From contig OZ017770.1 of the NCBI GenBank assembly GCA_963969345.1, forward strand, positions 8,689,246 through 8,753,245: a stretch of DNA of 64,000 nucleotides. Direction: 5' to 3'. Below the pieces are notes generated by a model. It saw only the letters and a program-made list of their open reading frames with translations, did no database searches and was not told the origin of the DNA. Position 1 is the stretch's first letter; the number at the start of each line of letters is the position of its first letter. The stretch is from Turbatrix aceti. Its lineage: Eukaryota; Nematoda; Chromadorea; Rhabditida; Panagrolaimidae. This document shows positions 34,163 to 47,100 of this stretch, piece after piece. The translations under genes and the position numbers were made by a program.

Positions 34163-36086
34163 TCATTCCGTGGGTTTGCTATCAAGACCAGCGATAAATC
34201 GGTCGAACTCCGACGCTCTTTCTTTAAAAACATTGAGCTGTAAAGAGAAAAAAAATTATGATGGTCAGATAGGGTAGCAATCCGTCATTTATGATGTGAA
34301 CTATGCTTACCTGTTCGTTGATGTTGCTGAGACCCGTGACTTCAAACGAACCAATGGTTGGAGCTTGCCGCGCTTCACGGACAAGTTCGTGCAGATCGCA
34401 ACCAAATTCGTCGTTTCTGGTATAGGGTACCTTAATCGATAAAAAAAATTTGTATTTGGTTGAAATAAAGCATAAAAACCAACCTTTACGTAAGAATCGT
34501 CACTCGAATCCATGTCGTCTTCCGGTGAGTGCTCCGGCAAATCCGAGAGCTCTTCTTTTTTACCCTCTTTGCTCTCTCCGAGTGAGACGGATGACTTGCT
34601 GTCCTTGATTGACATAGTTTCAGTTACTTCTTCTACGTAGTCTTGCGTCGGCGACTTCTTTTCCATCTTGACATTGAGGGGGCGAAAAGCGGCATTTATT
34701 GAATTCGTGCTGCTGTCTAAAAAAATTGAAAAAAATATGTCAAACCAGGTGGTTTTTGATAAACTACTCACCTGCATCCTCGTCGACTTTGGGCAGCCGG
34801 TCGTCGTCAGAACTCTGCGAATCGAGGAGAGAAGAAAATGGAAAACGGTAATCGGCAACTGAATTGTGCCGTGTTCGGGTTCGATGATTTCGCTGTGGGA
34901 AGCTGTTGGAAGAGTGGGCGCTCGTCGTGCTTTTAGACAACTTTTTTTCGTCAATGGCACGCACGTTTCCACTGCTAGCAGAGGGCGAAATGGAGTGGGG
35001 GTATTTAGTGTGCGAATCGAGGCTGCCAAATGTGGTGTCCTGAAAGCATACCACCAGATGGGTTACAAAAATTTGACATTGAAAGGAGAGAGTACCTGAC
35101 TGTGAGGACTATCCCCAAATACAGGACCAACAGAGCTAGGACTGTTTTTGAACTGCTGGAACTGTTGAGCCAACATTGGAACCAGTGCAATGGCATTTTG
35201 GACAAATGGATTAGACAAAGTCACTGAAACAAGCACCAAAAATTTTAAAAATGTAGAAATTGTAACAATTCTGGGGTACTCACCATCATGATCAGGAAAG
35301 TAGTTCGGATCGTAGGGTACCGGATTGATTTCTTGCTTGGTTCGAAAGTGAAGACCGATTTTGAGACTCCCGTGCTCGCTGGGAATGCACCCGAGTTGCA
35401 TCGACCTGGCTTCCTCACCGAGGATCGAGTAGTTCGCTTCGCCGTCGTAGACCTGGAAAAAAATGCCGTGAAGAAAGTTATAATTCAAAAAAAGACGAAC
35501 CCGATAGACAATAACGTAGTTTTCGGCAGACTGATTTTTGACGTAATACCGGTAGCACGGAGTCACACGCGCTGCCGCAATCGTGGATTTGAGGACCTGG
35601 CTGATCTTGAGGTATGTTTCCTCCTTTTTAGTCGGCTTTCGGTCGTCGGGATCGAAAGTCAGAACCCATGTTTCGAGAGGGAGAACTTCGTAGGTTGCCA
35701 GGTACAGGAAGAAGTCGATGTTGAGCGACGAAACGTGGGGAGGATAGCTGGAACGAAAAAAAATTACAGAAAAAATACAGAAAATGCCTAACTCAAAAAA
35801 AAATTGTAGCCATAGCTAAACCCCTCAACTCAATCACAAAGCAAAGGTGAACCCAAAAAACTCACTTCTTGACCTGTGACTTCAAATAAGCCGAGATCTC
35901 GCCAATCTCGTCGATCTGAATGCCAAAGATGTCATCGTTTTCATTGCTACACGCATGAGAGATATGATTGCCCATACGCGCCTGAACGATTGACTGGATA
36001 AATCTGGTCGTAAAGGATCGCAGCCATTTGTGAAAGTCCTTTTCCTGCATCACGGGATCAATTGGACTGCTAAAAAAATCAAGCAT
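34163..36086 (-). CDS. atg-13: ATG13, autophagy initiation complex subunit
   Basis: HORMA-domain regulator of the ULK1/UNC-51 kinase complex that starts autophagosome formation. Exons: 35866-36086, 35501-35747, 35284-35452, 35096-35223, 34772-35039, 34484-34716, 34311-34430 and 34163-34237, giving 486 residues. Residues about 1-210 form the HORMA domain with recognisable family blocks: TRFIQSIVQARMG, LETWVLTFDPDD, LKSTIAAARVTPCYRYYVK, NYVIVYRVYDGEA and a final GSLKIGLHFRTK strand. The rest is Ser/Asp-rich and disordered, as in other ATG13 proteins, and ends in a short helical segment (LNVFKERASEFDRFIAG). The start was taken at ATG 36086 because an acceptor-like CATTTTCAG lies just upstream; an in-frame ATG further upstream (36125) lies before that acceptor. 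It is more conserved than the divergent C. elegans EPG-1. Confidence 0.92.
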
Positions 36087-36616
36087 CGTTTTCAAACTGA
36101 AAATGAATAGCACGACCCCGTGCAACTCTAATAAATCGATCGTTAACTTCTAAACAAAGAAATTATATATGTTTGCTCAAAAACAGTGTTCAATTAAGAC
36201 CATGATACGCTCGAGCACTTCCACAACAACTGGAGTATGTCATATGTGAAACATGTGAGTTCTTTCTCTTTGCGTTATTTTGTTCGCTGCGAGACATTTC
36301 TGAATGCAAGTATTTTTCTTTGTTGTGTGTTTATTACTGCTACTTTTACTGCTGCATATCTTCGACTTTGTCGTCGGTATTACTGCTGAATCACTTTCCA
36401 AGGTGATAGCTCGATGCCAGAAGCGCAGAATTCGGCATCAGGAACTTCATTTTTTAATCGCCATTTTTTGTTGCCTGTCCTTATTTGTGTCTTTCAAGCG
36501 CTTTTTTTGACTCCGGCATGCGTTTTTATTCATTCTAACTGTTTCATCGACTTTCATGGCCATTGCATTTCAGCTGGAATAATGGATATTAATTTTGTTA
36601 AATAACGGTTGCCATA
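36087..36616. promoter_or_regulatory. Divergent region between ATG13 and the DUF4211 gene
   Basis: 530 bases between head-to-head starts, with T-rich tracts and no credible exon. It probably contains the promoters of both genes. No defined elements were recognised. Confidence 0.4.
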
Positions 36617-39600
36617 ATGGATCAGAGAAATTCCTTGCTTTCGCCGACTTTTGCATCGGCGGCTGCAGCCGCAGGCTTACAGTCGCAATTTGCTGCAGGT
36701 AGGATTTTTTAAGCGTAAACAGACGACGATGAGAAGAGAACGGGAGATAATAATATAATAGTCAATTGATGCTTGTTATAGCGGGGCTAAGCAACACGAA
36801 TTCCAATATGAACAATCCGCTTTTGATGTCAACACTTCAACAACTAGGGTTATCCACAAATCCGTCTAACTTTCTCCAGCAAAGCCAGCTTTCATCCTTT
36901 GGCAATACGCTGACAACCGATTTGGCATCTGTTGCATGGAATAATCAGCCAACAGCTCAGACGTGGTTGGATCAGGCTAAAATGGCAGCCATGTTGCCGG
37001 TTTACAATTCCATGCTGCAGTCTTCTGTAAAGTGAGTGCATATTAGAAGAGAATAGAAATTTAAAATAAAAGAAATAATACGGAAGAATGACGTGTTGTA
37101 TAATTTTTATAGCGACCAAGCTCAGAATCGACTGGGAACAATGATGGAGCAGAGCTTCAAGGCGGCCGCTGCAGCCGCGGCGGTCGGTGCTGCGTCGCAG
37201 GATTCTCTGCCAAACCTGGTCAATTCACAGGTCAACCACATCACAAATCCCATCATGGCTACTCTCGCTGCTGCTGCTGCCAATCCGTTACCACAGCTTC
37301 ACACAACACCTCAGTCTTTTCTGTCAAATTCTGTTACGCAGCAGAACAATATGGGCATTATTCCGGATAATTCGTTACCCCAACAACAGTCGTTTTCAAA
37401 ATTCAATCTCGATACTTCATCGATGCCTGGAAACTTGGGAGCGCTAAATTTGTCTATACCGTGCTCGGTCATGCAGAACATACCTACGACACTGGTGAGC
37501 GAATCGTACAGCGTACCCAAGCCTCAGCCGATAGCCTTGCATCCAGGAGATGGCTTTGGCGGCGTTGGAATCTCGACTGCAAATACCACGACAGAGCCGA
37601 GTCTAAACAGCGCATTCAAGACTTTCACCTCAAATACTAAAAATGGCAACCATCAGCATCTCTCTCAGCTGCTGAGCAACATGGCACCTCCCTCTTCTTC
37701 GTCTGTCGTAAGTCTGCTTTGCAAAAACCATTGAACACAAATTGTATTTTTTTTTTGTAGAGCAAAGTACACCACTCGTTACCACCACAACCTTTGGTGT
37801 CGCCGCCAACCACATCTGCCGTCCTGCCCCAGGCGCTGTCGTCAGGCATGCCAAAGCCCGAGAGCAGTACATCGCTCAAGACGACGACGACCAGTTTCAA
37901 CAACGGAGCCCCCAAGCCACGGGGACATAGAGATGACAACGACAAGGACCTCATTGGATTTTTGAGAATGGCTGTCGATGGCACACTGCCACCGGAGGAG
38001 TCTTCTCCCCATGGCAGCCCGTTGTCCCACTTTCACGAAGGAGAACAGGACCATTTGGATCTCTTCAACGTTGATACTACCGGATTTAGCCTTGATCCTA
38101 TCATGGTAAGTTTTTATTTTCCAAATGAATTTTTTGGTTTTATGCTATTTTTTTAGTTCACGCCTCCGGAATCTCCAAAAGGCTTCAAACCAGCCACCAA
38201 GGATACTCCAGGACCAAGCCATGTTTCTGAAATCACAGATTCCGCTCCAAATACCTCAATGTCTTCGCCGTCGAAATCTAAGCCCCCAGCCAGGGGAGTC
38301 TCGGTTTTCGACGACATAGACGACCCCGTAAAGGACAGTACCTCAGACCTTTTTATGCCTATTCGAAAATCTCATATTGATAATTCACGTGTTCCTGTCT
38401 ACAAACGGCAGAATATCCACACTCCTGTGGCCTTGACGCTTGAAAAAGCTCTGGACCGAGTCGCAAAATCAAGTAAGGATTACCTTTCAGTTTGTTTTGC
38501 AGCAAAATTATGTATTTGTTTTCAGAAATATCAGACGAGTACAGTTTTACCGACGACGAAGAAGAAGAACCGCCAAAGAAGGAAATTGCTTCCCCAATTA
38601 AAGTTGAAATCTTCGAAGAACCGGCAAAGAAAATCCGTCGTGTCACTTCACCTACCGTGAGTGTATCCGCGTCGGTCCGATCCCCAGAGGGATCGGTCAA
38701 GCGAAAACCCCTGGCTGCGATCAATGACCTGACTCCCGAGGAAAAAGGCATCCCGCAGCGCGTCAACAACAATCTCGCTGCCATTATCAAAGCCCGTCGT
38801 GAGACTTCTGATCAACTGCCAAATGTCTTTGTTGTCACCACCATCGTTGACAACGGGGATGATTCTGCCTTCACGCAGCCTGTTTCATTGCCTTCTGAGG
38901 ACCAGAAGCCGGTGAAGGAAGAATCTCAGTCTACCGAGACGCTGCCAACCATTTCCGATGTCAAAAGTGATGCTGGCGATTTTCGAAAACCATCGACAGC
39001 TTCTATTTCTCCTCCTCCCCGTCTTGTCAAGTTTAAAGACACGCCAGAAACTCCTGTTCCTGTTTCTGAGCTCCCCGCAACAACGTCAACGGAATCTGAT
39101 AAGCCTCCTGACATGCCATCAACGTAGGACTTTAAATTGAAAAAAAAATTCTAAAATTTATTTTTTACAGATCGGAAGAGCCCCGCGTGCTTCCAAAGAT
39201 CATTCTCAAGCTTCCCCGGATATCCATCGATTTAAAAGAACATCGCAAGGAAGAAAAACATCACAAAAAGAAGAAGAAACACAAGAAAAAGCATCGCGAC
39301 GAAGACTGGGAACCGTCTGACAAGCAGAAAAAGAAGAAGAAACACAAGCATAAGCACGAGAAGAAGCACGACGTCAATGACAAGGATTCTCGAAAGCCCA
39401 CCACCTCCTCTGCAGCCGCCAGAAAGCCAAAAGCTCGCAAAATTCCGACAAGCAATGTTGCGAGATTGGCTGCTTTTAGCCTGGCCAATGGAGACGTCTC
39501 GGTTTGTTTTGACTTTTTTTCTGACATAATTTGTATTTTTTTCAGAAAGGAACGTTTGTTGTGGCGAAGCAGGATGTTTTCAAGGAAGACTGCCCGCTCT

Positions 39601-40768
39601 GGAAAGTCGACAACCAGAATCTGCTACAAAAGTATCCCCAATTCGTCGAGGTACTTGATAAGAACAAAAAACGCATTTGTTACAAGAATTCTTCGACTGT
39701 GAGTGTTTTTTTTTCTTATCAATTGAATTTTGATATTTTTTTTATAGTACGCAGGATGGTGTGATCAGGTGGCCAGCGAGTACTATGTCATCCGGGTCAA
39801 ATACCATAAACACACCCGGGCAGAGACGGTTGTTGAACCGGAGTTTCCCCTCCACGAACTCATTCCTGCGGTATCCTACGTGTCGAGTTGCATCGAAAGC
39901 ATGTCTCTGGAGGAAATGAACGGCAACGACACGACCGATAACGGCGGATCCAGCGCTTCCAAAGACATGATCCGGGGATACGTGAAAACGATCGTCCACG
40001 CCATGCTCAAGCACGCGGCTTCGATGACTTTCCTGCAAACCGTCAAGACCTGCAACGATTGGGATTTCATGTGTGCGCTCAACGAACTGGATCGCATCTC
40101 GGATAGTACGAAACAAAAAATCAACAATCGAGTTAAATGGAAGCAACGATTTGAATTTTTGATTACGGTCTACTGGAATATCCTGGTCTCAGAATGCAAG
40201 CACGGAGACTACGTATGCTATGCGTGTGGCGAACGACGGGTCTCGCACAAATTATCGTTATTCTCAGATAGAACTTATAATTACGATACTCTGGATGCCG
40301 AATCGTTGCCTACGATTGATGGGAAGACTCCTTTGGTCGCTTGCGTAAGTTTACCGTTGTCAGGAAAACCGGAGCTTTGGTTGACCAGGGCCTTTGTTTT
40401 TTTTAGGAATTCGTCGTCTGTCACATGTGCAAGAATCTGGCATATCTCTACCACCGTCTGCATCACATGAGATACACAATCTTTGTTTTTTGTGAAAACT
40501 TGGTTCGTCCTTCAATGCTTTTTGAATTTTCCGACAGTGAAGAAAACAGAAAACAAATTAACTTGTTTTTTTTCAGATTGAATCACTGAGTGTTGCAAAA
40601 CCAGGTTTGCCAGTTGACGGAATCATCGGACTTTGTCTGGAACATAAGTCTGTGCAAAAAAAGGTTTGTTTATTAAAAAAAATATTTTATATTTCCATTT
40701 TTTTCTTTTTGCAGATCATCAACAAATACTCGACGTTGTGGAAAAAAATTCAGGAAAATGATTTCTGA
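36617..40768 (+). CDS. DUF4211-domain nuclear protein (QSER1/PRR12-like)
   Basis: 1167 residues from 12 exons: 36617-36698, 36782-37031, 37113-37707, 37761-38105, 38157-38472, 38526-39123, 39171-39501, 39546-39698, 39748-40344, 40407-40502, 40577-40663 and 40715-40768. The N-terminal third is Q/N/S/A-rich with polyalanine runs; the middle is Pro/Ser/Thr-rich and acidic. A strongly basic stretch of alternating K and H (about 850-890) looks like a nuclear or chromatin-binding signal. The conserved C-terminus begins KGTFVVAKQDVF, continues LLQKYPQFVEV and ICYKNSSTYAGWCDQVA, and holds two CxxC-type pairs (CYACGERRVSH, CHMCKNLAYLYHRLHH). This layout matches vertebrate QSER1 and PRR12, whose C-terminal domain is DUF4211. 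QSER1 protects bivalent promoters from DNA methylation; whether that applies in a nematode is unknown. Confidence 0.8.
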
Positions 40769-43700
40769 TCTGATTGACTGACTACTGCCTAGTTGTCCTC
40801 GTGGGCACGTGATTGATTTTTATTCGATCATTTATTCTCGTTTTATGTTGTATTTTTGCTGCTTCGAAATTATTGCCGCGTTTTTTTTCCAACAGCCTTA
40901 TTCATCCCCCTGATAGGTGCTTAACCTCCCTGCCCCTCATCATCCCTCAATCACTCACGCACAAACGCATACAAAAATCCACACGTTTAACTCTTTACCT
41001 ACGAACTTTATTTTTTTGTTCTCCACAATGTTGTTGTACAAAAAATAATTTTTTTTCTAAATGTTGAGCAAAATGCAAAAGAAACGAGAGAAAACATAAA
41101 AGAAGGAAGAAAAAATTAATTTAATGCCAATTAGTTGAATTGAAGACGATGGAAGACGACAGTCATCATCTTCTTTTGGAGAAAATTTTGTTCTGACCTT
41201 TGTGAACTTCGTAAAGTTGAAAAAAAACCACCTGGTAAACAAAATTCACATGGGAATCGTCGAATTGTGTTCATTCACTCGTTCGATCAATTCACCCATG
41301 ACCTGGGATGCAATGGAGCAATAAAAAAAAGTCCACTGATGTTTTATGCATCAATTTTTATATTGCCGAAGCGAAAAAAAAACCCACCGCTCTACAACCG
41401 AGTTCGTTGGTTGTTGTTTTTTTCGGAACAGAGAAATATAAATCAATCAACGTCAACACATCTCGGTTTTCTCATTAACAACAACTAGCTTGCCGACGGG
41501 CGTCTCATTAGAATAATGATCCGCAGAGCGGATTCTGGGATTTGTATGCAAAATCGCATCTCATTACCATTTTTTTGGGTTCTTTGCAAGAAAAATATCT
41601 ATCTAAATGCATGCAAAGGAAAGTTTCATTAATTCACATGACAGTTGGGGTTGGACTGGTTGTACTCTGATGTTATTTACGTCGCAGACAAAATTTTGAT
41701 ACAACAACAAGAGAAGAACATCTGGCTTGTGCGATAACGATGATATTAATTATCGTTAACTGTTGCAATCAATTTAATAATTATTTTTTATGACACTACT
41801 GGAATTTTGCTTTTTATTATGGTCGTTTGTCGCAAAAGTAATGTGCGCGAAGAAGAGTTAATTAATTCATAGCCTATGAATAAGTGAAAACCAAAAGTAC
41901 ATTCGGACAAGGATTAATTGGGTGGCAATAAAAAATGACTTCCCTCGCCCTCGCCGCTTGGCAAGTCAAGTCGGAGAAAAAGGCGAGAAGCTCTTTGAAG
42001 TCGAACGCTGGTTCTAAAAATAATGCTTTTGGTCAGCGCTCACTCAAAAGTCAGTCATAACTCACATCAGAACTCGTCTATTTCCCACTTTTCCGTCAAA
42101 AAACGTGCGATACACTATTTTCAAAAAAATTACTGTTTTTGTTTATGTGCAGAAAATCAAGAGAGAAGAGAAAACAATTTTTGCAGGCAGTTCAAAAGCG
42201 GTATTTTTGTCAGAAAATTGTTTATATTAGCATATCCATATGGGTGGAAAAAAGAACACAAGGATACGCCGCCGTGAAAACGGTGCAATGTGTTTGTTAC
42301 GTCATCTTATTTTTTTTTCCTGAGCACACCGAAAACCAAAAAAAAAGAGACGAAAAGGTCAGTTGGACTTTTCTGACTTACTAAGTGACCCCTTTTTTGA
42401 ATCTAGTCGAATCTACAGGTGATCAGGCCGACGAACGAACCACCACCTCACTTCGTCCGTTGAAGGGGAGGGGGAAGAAAAATATTGGACACGGGAGAGG
42501 AGATGGGTGATGTGCACTTGTTGACGCCGACGGACGAGGCGTTGTTGTTTGCGTTGGATGTTGTCTCTTTCATTTGTCCGGTTCGGCAATTACGACTGCA
42601 AAGGAAGGCAAAAAAAAGGGGATGCGTCTAGGCTCATAGGCAGAAGAAGGTCAGTTACAAAAAGCAGACATGTTTATCAGCAATCGATTTAAACTATCTG
42701 TCTACTACCATCTCCTATTGAGGTTCGCTTTACTCGTGGTAGAAGGCAGAGCAAACGAAGTGCACGCACACACACACGAAGCGCATAAAAAACAGAATGA
42801 TTACATTTTTTTCATTGCTTTTGTTGATGATGGGGAGAATGACAGACGTTGTTCGTGTTTTTTTTCCTTCCATATGCCTCTCAGTCAGCAATATCCGTGA
42901 TACGCGATCTGAATTTATGTAATTTTTCTCTCGATCTAGGAAATGTACACTTTTCTTCCTGTAAATATGTTTCCACCGGACACTGCAGTTTATCAGCAAA
43001 TTTACCCGTACTCTAAGAAATTGTGTTTCGGTTTTTTTGGTCCCCTAAAGCGGAGCCTGCGCTTCTATTTTTTTATATCTTCGCCAATTAGCCCATTTAG
43101 TTCCGTTCATTAAATCCCACTGGTTCTCATTTCTTTGCCGCATCATTTTTTGACGACAATTTTTTTGTTGCAGTAAAATTCTTACTTTTTAATACATTCA
43201 GTCAAAGTATATTTTTTAATTTATAGTTGTTCGCCCTTCTCCCCCCCCCCTCTTTTTCATTTTTTATTTATCAGTCCTTGCGAACACTGGAATAACATTC
43301 AAAAAACATTGTCTAGCCCATTTATTAAACTCGTCTCTGTTTCTGTTTTCGTTTCACAGCCCAGTTATTTTTTTACATTGCCCGAAGTTGCAAAGCGAAA
43401 CCAGCACGCCACCACGTACTACAATTTTTCTTTTGCAGCGCAAAACGAACTACATTTTTATAAGAGAAGCTTTGATTTTCATTTTCGCGCAGTTGTATTT
43501 TTCATCATTAAGAGAACATAGGCCATGGCATATCACGACATCCGTGGAATGCTTTAACGCGAATCCAGCTGCTTTTTTTTGCACTCAAATACAAAAAATA
43601 GAATTTTTTCTATAAAAGGTATAAAAGAATAGAGAATGATATCCAACTCACGTGATAATCAGCGTGTGATACGTCTCGCTTTACACCCTATCTAGCACAT

Positions 43701-44120
43701 GGTTGTTTTTTGTTCTGAATAAGTTGACAAATTGTAAAAACGTATCATTAGCTTGGTGTTATTTTTTTTTCTCTTTTTTCGCGTCGTTGTGCTAGAGTGG
43801 CTTTTAAACAAGCGATGTCCTTGCATCCACCAGTGCAATTTTTGAATACGCGCTTTACAGTAAGACCCACCATCGATTGCGTTGCTCAAATGCTGTACGG
43901 ACAGCTCATTTTGGGAGGGTGTTACAGGGATAGTTTTACCTGTAGCATGTTATTTTTAACATAATTTTTATATAACCATGTCGAATAAAATATTGTTCAC
44001 ATAAATGACTGTTTTTTATATCGTGCAAATTTATGCCTTAGGCGTAACAACTCTAATTTCAGAAACCTTTGTTGATTTTCCGTCAAACAAGTGGTTTCGA
44101 GATCAGCACAAAATTCTACG
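40769..44120. other. Intergenic region
   Basis: About 3.3 kb with no supportable exon. Short frames are T- or K-rich and lack splice support. An acceptor TCTAATTTCAG at 44051-44061 ends it, 59 bases before the MATH gene start, and may mark a trans-splice site or 5' UTR intron. Confidence 0.55.
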
Positions 44121-47100
44121 ATGGAAGGTCGCCTGACAGCTCCTCCTGAGATTGGTTGTTCTCACGGTTCCAGTAGCAGTCGAGCCTATAAGGACGATTC
44201 GTCGGGATCTGGGACTTCTTCGTCTGGAAGAAGCAATTCTTCGTCGAATTCGAGTTCTGCGAGTGAAGAGAGTACTCGTCGGTGTTCTGTAAGCCGTGAC
44301 GACTGTACATCGAGTCCGGATGTCACCGATGGAAGTCAACCGCTATCTGCCGTCTGTCAATTGAGTCAATTGGCAAAATCTCTTGGCTCTCTCGACGGCG
44401 GAGACGTCAACAGGCAGTTGATGAACATTCTGGTATCCTCGGCAAACAAGTACGTTTTATATCCCCTGATACACGGTTGTCTGACTTTTTTTTTACAAAT
44501 TCCCACATCTCCCTATCACTTGATCGCAACTATTTTCTATCAACAAAAATCCTCTGCTATGCTAGGAGTAGTAGTTGCCCGGTCGACAACATCTTGGTTG
44601 CGGCGACGACGCGTGGCGTTTTTTTTTTATTAACCACGACTAGTCAGTCGCGTCCAGCGCTAGCATGTGTATTGTACACGCATTCTTTCCGTGGGCTAAC
44701 GATTCTGGCTCTCGATCCCATGATATCCTCTGTCGTGGACAAAAAATTATTCACTTAAAATAATGACGAATCATCAGCTCGGTCGTTCGTTCGATGATTT
44801 ATCGACGTTTTGGACTGGGTATAGCTGTTATACACCGTGCGCACGCTGCCTCTAGTGACGAATGTTTTCCGACGTTCTTAAATTTTTCACACATATACTA
44901 AACTTTTCCTTCTTTTTAAGATTCGTCCGGGGGTTTTCTCGTGTTTTTTAAAGGTTCTGTCTTATACATTGATATTTTTAACATGCCGGCCTGACGTGGC
45001 CTATTCGCGCTTCATTTATGGTTTTTCGCTCTTGAAATTGACCGAGCTAAGCTCACGGGTCTTTTACGGTAAAAAAATTGTTCGTCAGTATTTTTTTGAT
45101 AATCGATAGAAAATTTTGCGGGTTGACTTTTTGAGTAAGAATGTAAATAGGTTTAAATTATTTTATAAAACACGGCAAAATCCTAAAAACCTGAAAGATG
45201 TGAACTGTCAATAACAAATTAAAGCAATAGTAATTTTTAATTTTCATTTAATCAAAGTTGGCAACAAAGATAATTTTTTTCGCCGATTTCATGACAGTAA
45301 CCTAAACTTTCGTTTTTCATGTTCAACAGCCGTTTTTTACCTACTTTCCATTTTTTAATAATTTTTATAAAATAACAATTTTTGTTACACTGACACGTTT
45401 CAGTTTTAGCCTATCAGTACCAGAACTTTCTACAAAGGTCTTGTGTTTCCTAAAAAAGTCACTCTGCTAATATAAATGCCACGTTGCATGATTTATGCAA
45501 GAAACAAGAAAGAATAATTATGTTTCTTTTTTTTTTCACTGGCAACCGCTTAAGGATAAGATACATAGCTTATTGGCTTTCTAGTTTCTCCTGCGAGCGC
45601 GTTTCCTTATCAAACGTGTTACAACGTGTTACAACTACATTTATAAAATTCACGTTGATTCTGATTTCGCATATTTAATATCTGACGGTGCTTTGCTTTG
45701 AGCATTTCTCATAACGTCTCAAATTTTTTCAGCGAGATGTTGATAACTGATAACACAGTTTCGACGCTTCAAAGTTACATGCAAAGTAACGGTAACGAAA
45801 AACAAGCCGTAAACAACCGTTTGAAAACTCCTGCCACCAATACCACGAGTTCGTACGCTCAAACCGATGCTGATCCTGCGTATCCCTCGTTGTCTTTATT
45901 GCGGAATCCCAACTCCGGTGAGTTTTCTTACATACTTCGATGAGCGCGTATCATTGGATTAAATATTCTTCTTTTTTTTCAGTGTCGCCTTCTGCCGTAG
46001 ACATTGCCTCAACATCCGATGTCGCCGAAGCCACGTTGCCGCTCGTCATTCGCAACTTCAGCGAGATGCACGAAACAATGCGTGGTCCAATCATGGGCAT
46101 CCGTGGAGTACCCTGGCGCATCATGGTAATGCCGCGTCAACATGTTGTGCAAAAGAAAGGTACCCAAAAGTGTCTTGGATTTTTTCTCCAATGCTGCCCG
46201 GAGGCGTATTCTGAGTGAGTTATTTAAATAAAATAATTTTTGTTCTGGGGTGTTTATTTTTTTGTTTTTCAGCTCCTGGAGTTGTCAGGCTTCTGCCGAG
46301 CTTCGTCTGATTTCGCAGAAAGACAACGTTCCCAATTTTACGCGCAAAACTAACCACTCTTACACTGCTAAGGAAAACGACTGGGGTTACTCGTGTTTTA
46401 TGACATGGGCTGACATCCTGGATCCTGCTCAAGGATACATTGACGACAACACCGTAAAGGTTGAAGTAAGCGTCAAGGCTGAGGTTCCGAAGAACATCTT
46501 GTGAGTTTGAACCCAAAAAAAATTGAGTTTGATGATGACACTGATTTTTGTAGGGACCACAAAATGTTCCGCAAGAAGGTCAACGAATACCTTCGTCTTG
46601 CCGATCTTCAAGCTGAACGCGGACTTCTAGACAAGGCAATAGAGGTCAACGCGACGGCTACCAAATTCTGCAAGGAAAAGGATCTCGAGCTCCGGAATGA
46701 ACTCGAAAATCAGCGCGCACGCTTGATTGACCTGAAGTTGATGCAATCCATTGAACGCATCGAAAGCATCAATAAGACTCCCGAGGAAGACACAACCAAC
46801 AATCACAACGCAGTTCGCCAGGCTATGGGCGGTAGCCTGACGGTACGGCCTAAGGTTCCCAAAAAACCGGCCGAAGCAACGGCGACCATCACCGATAAGA
46901 AGACAAACCGCAGAGTGCAGCTATCCATCCGCCACACTCCTGTCAAGATTTCAGAAAGAACCCCTAACAACTCAAATCCCACGACACCAAACAAAACGAC
47001 GACTAACAGCAAGGCTGCATCTCCGACGCAGTCACTCACGAATCCACCCAACTTTGGATGCAATGATAAGACCAAGAACGACCTTCCTTCCGAATGGCAC

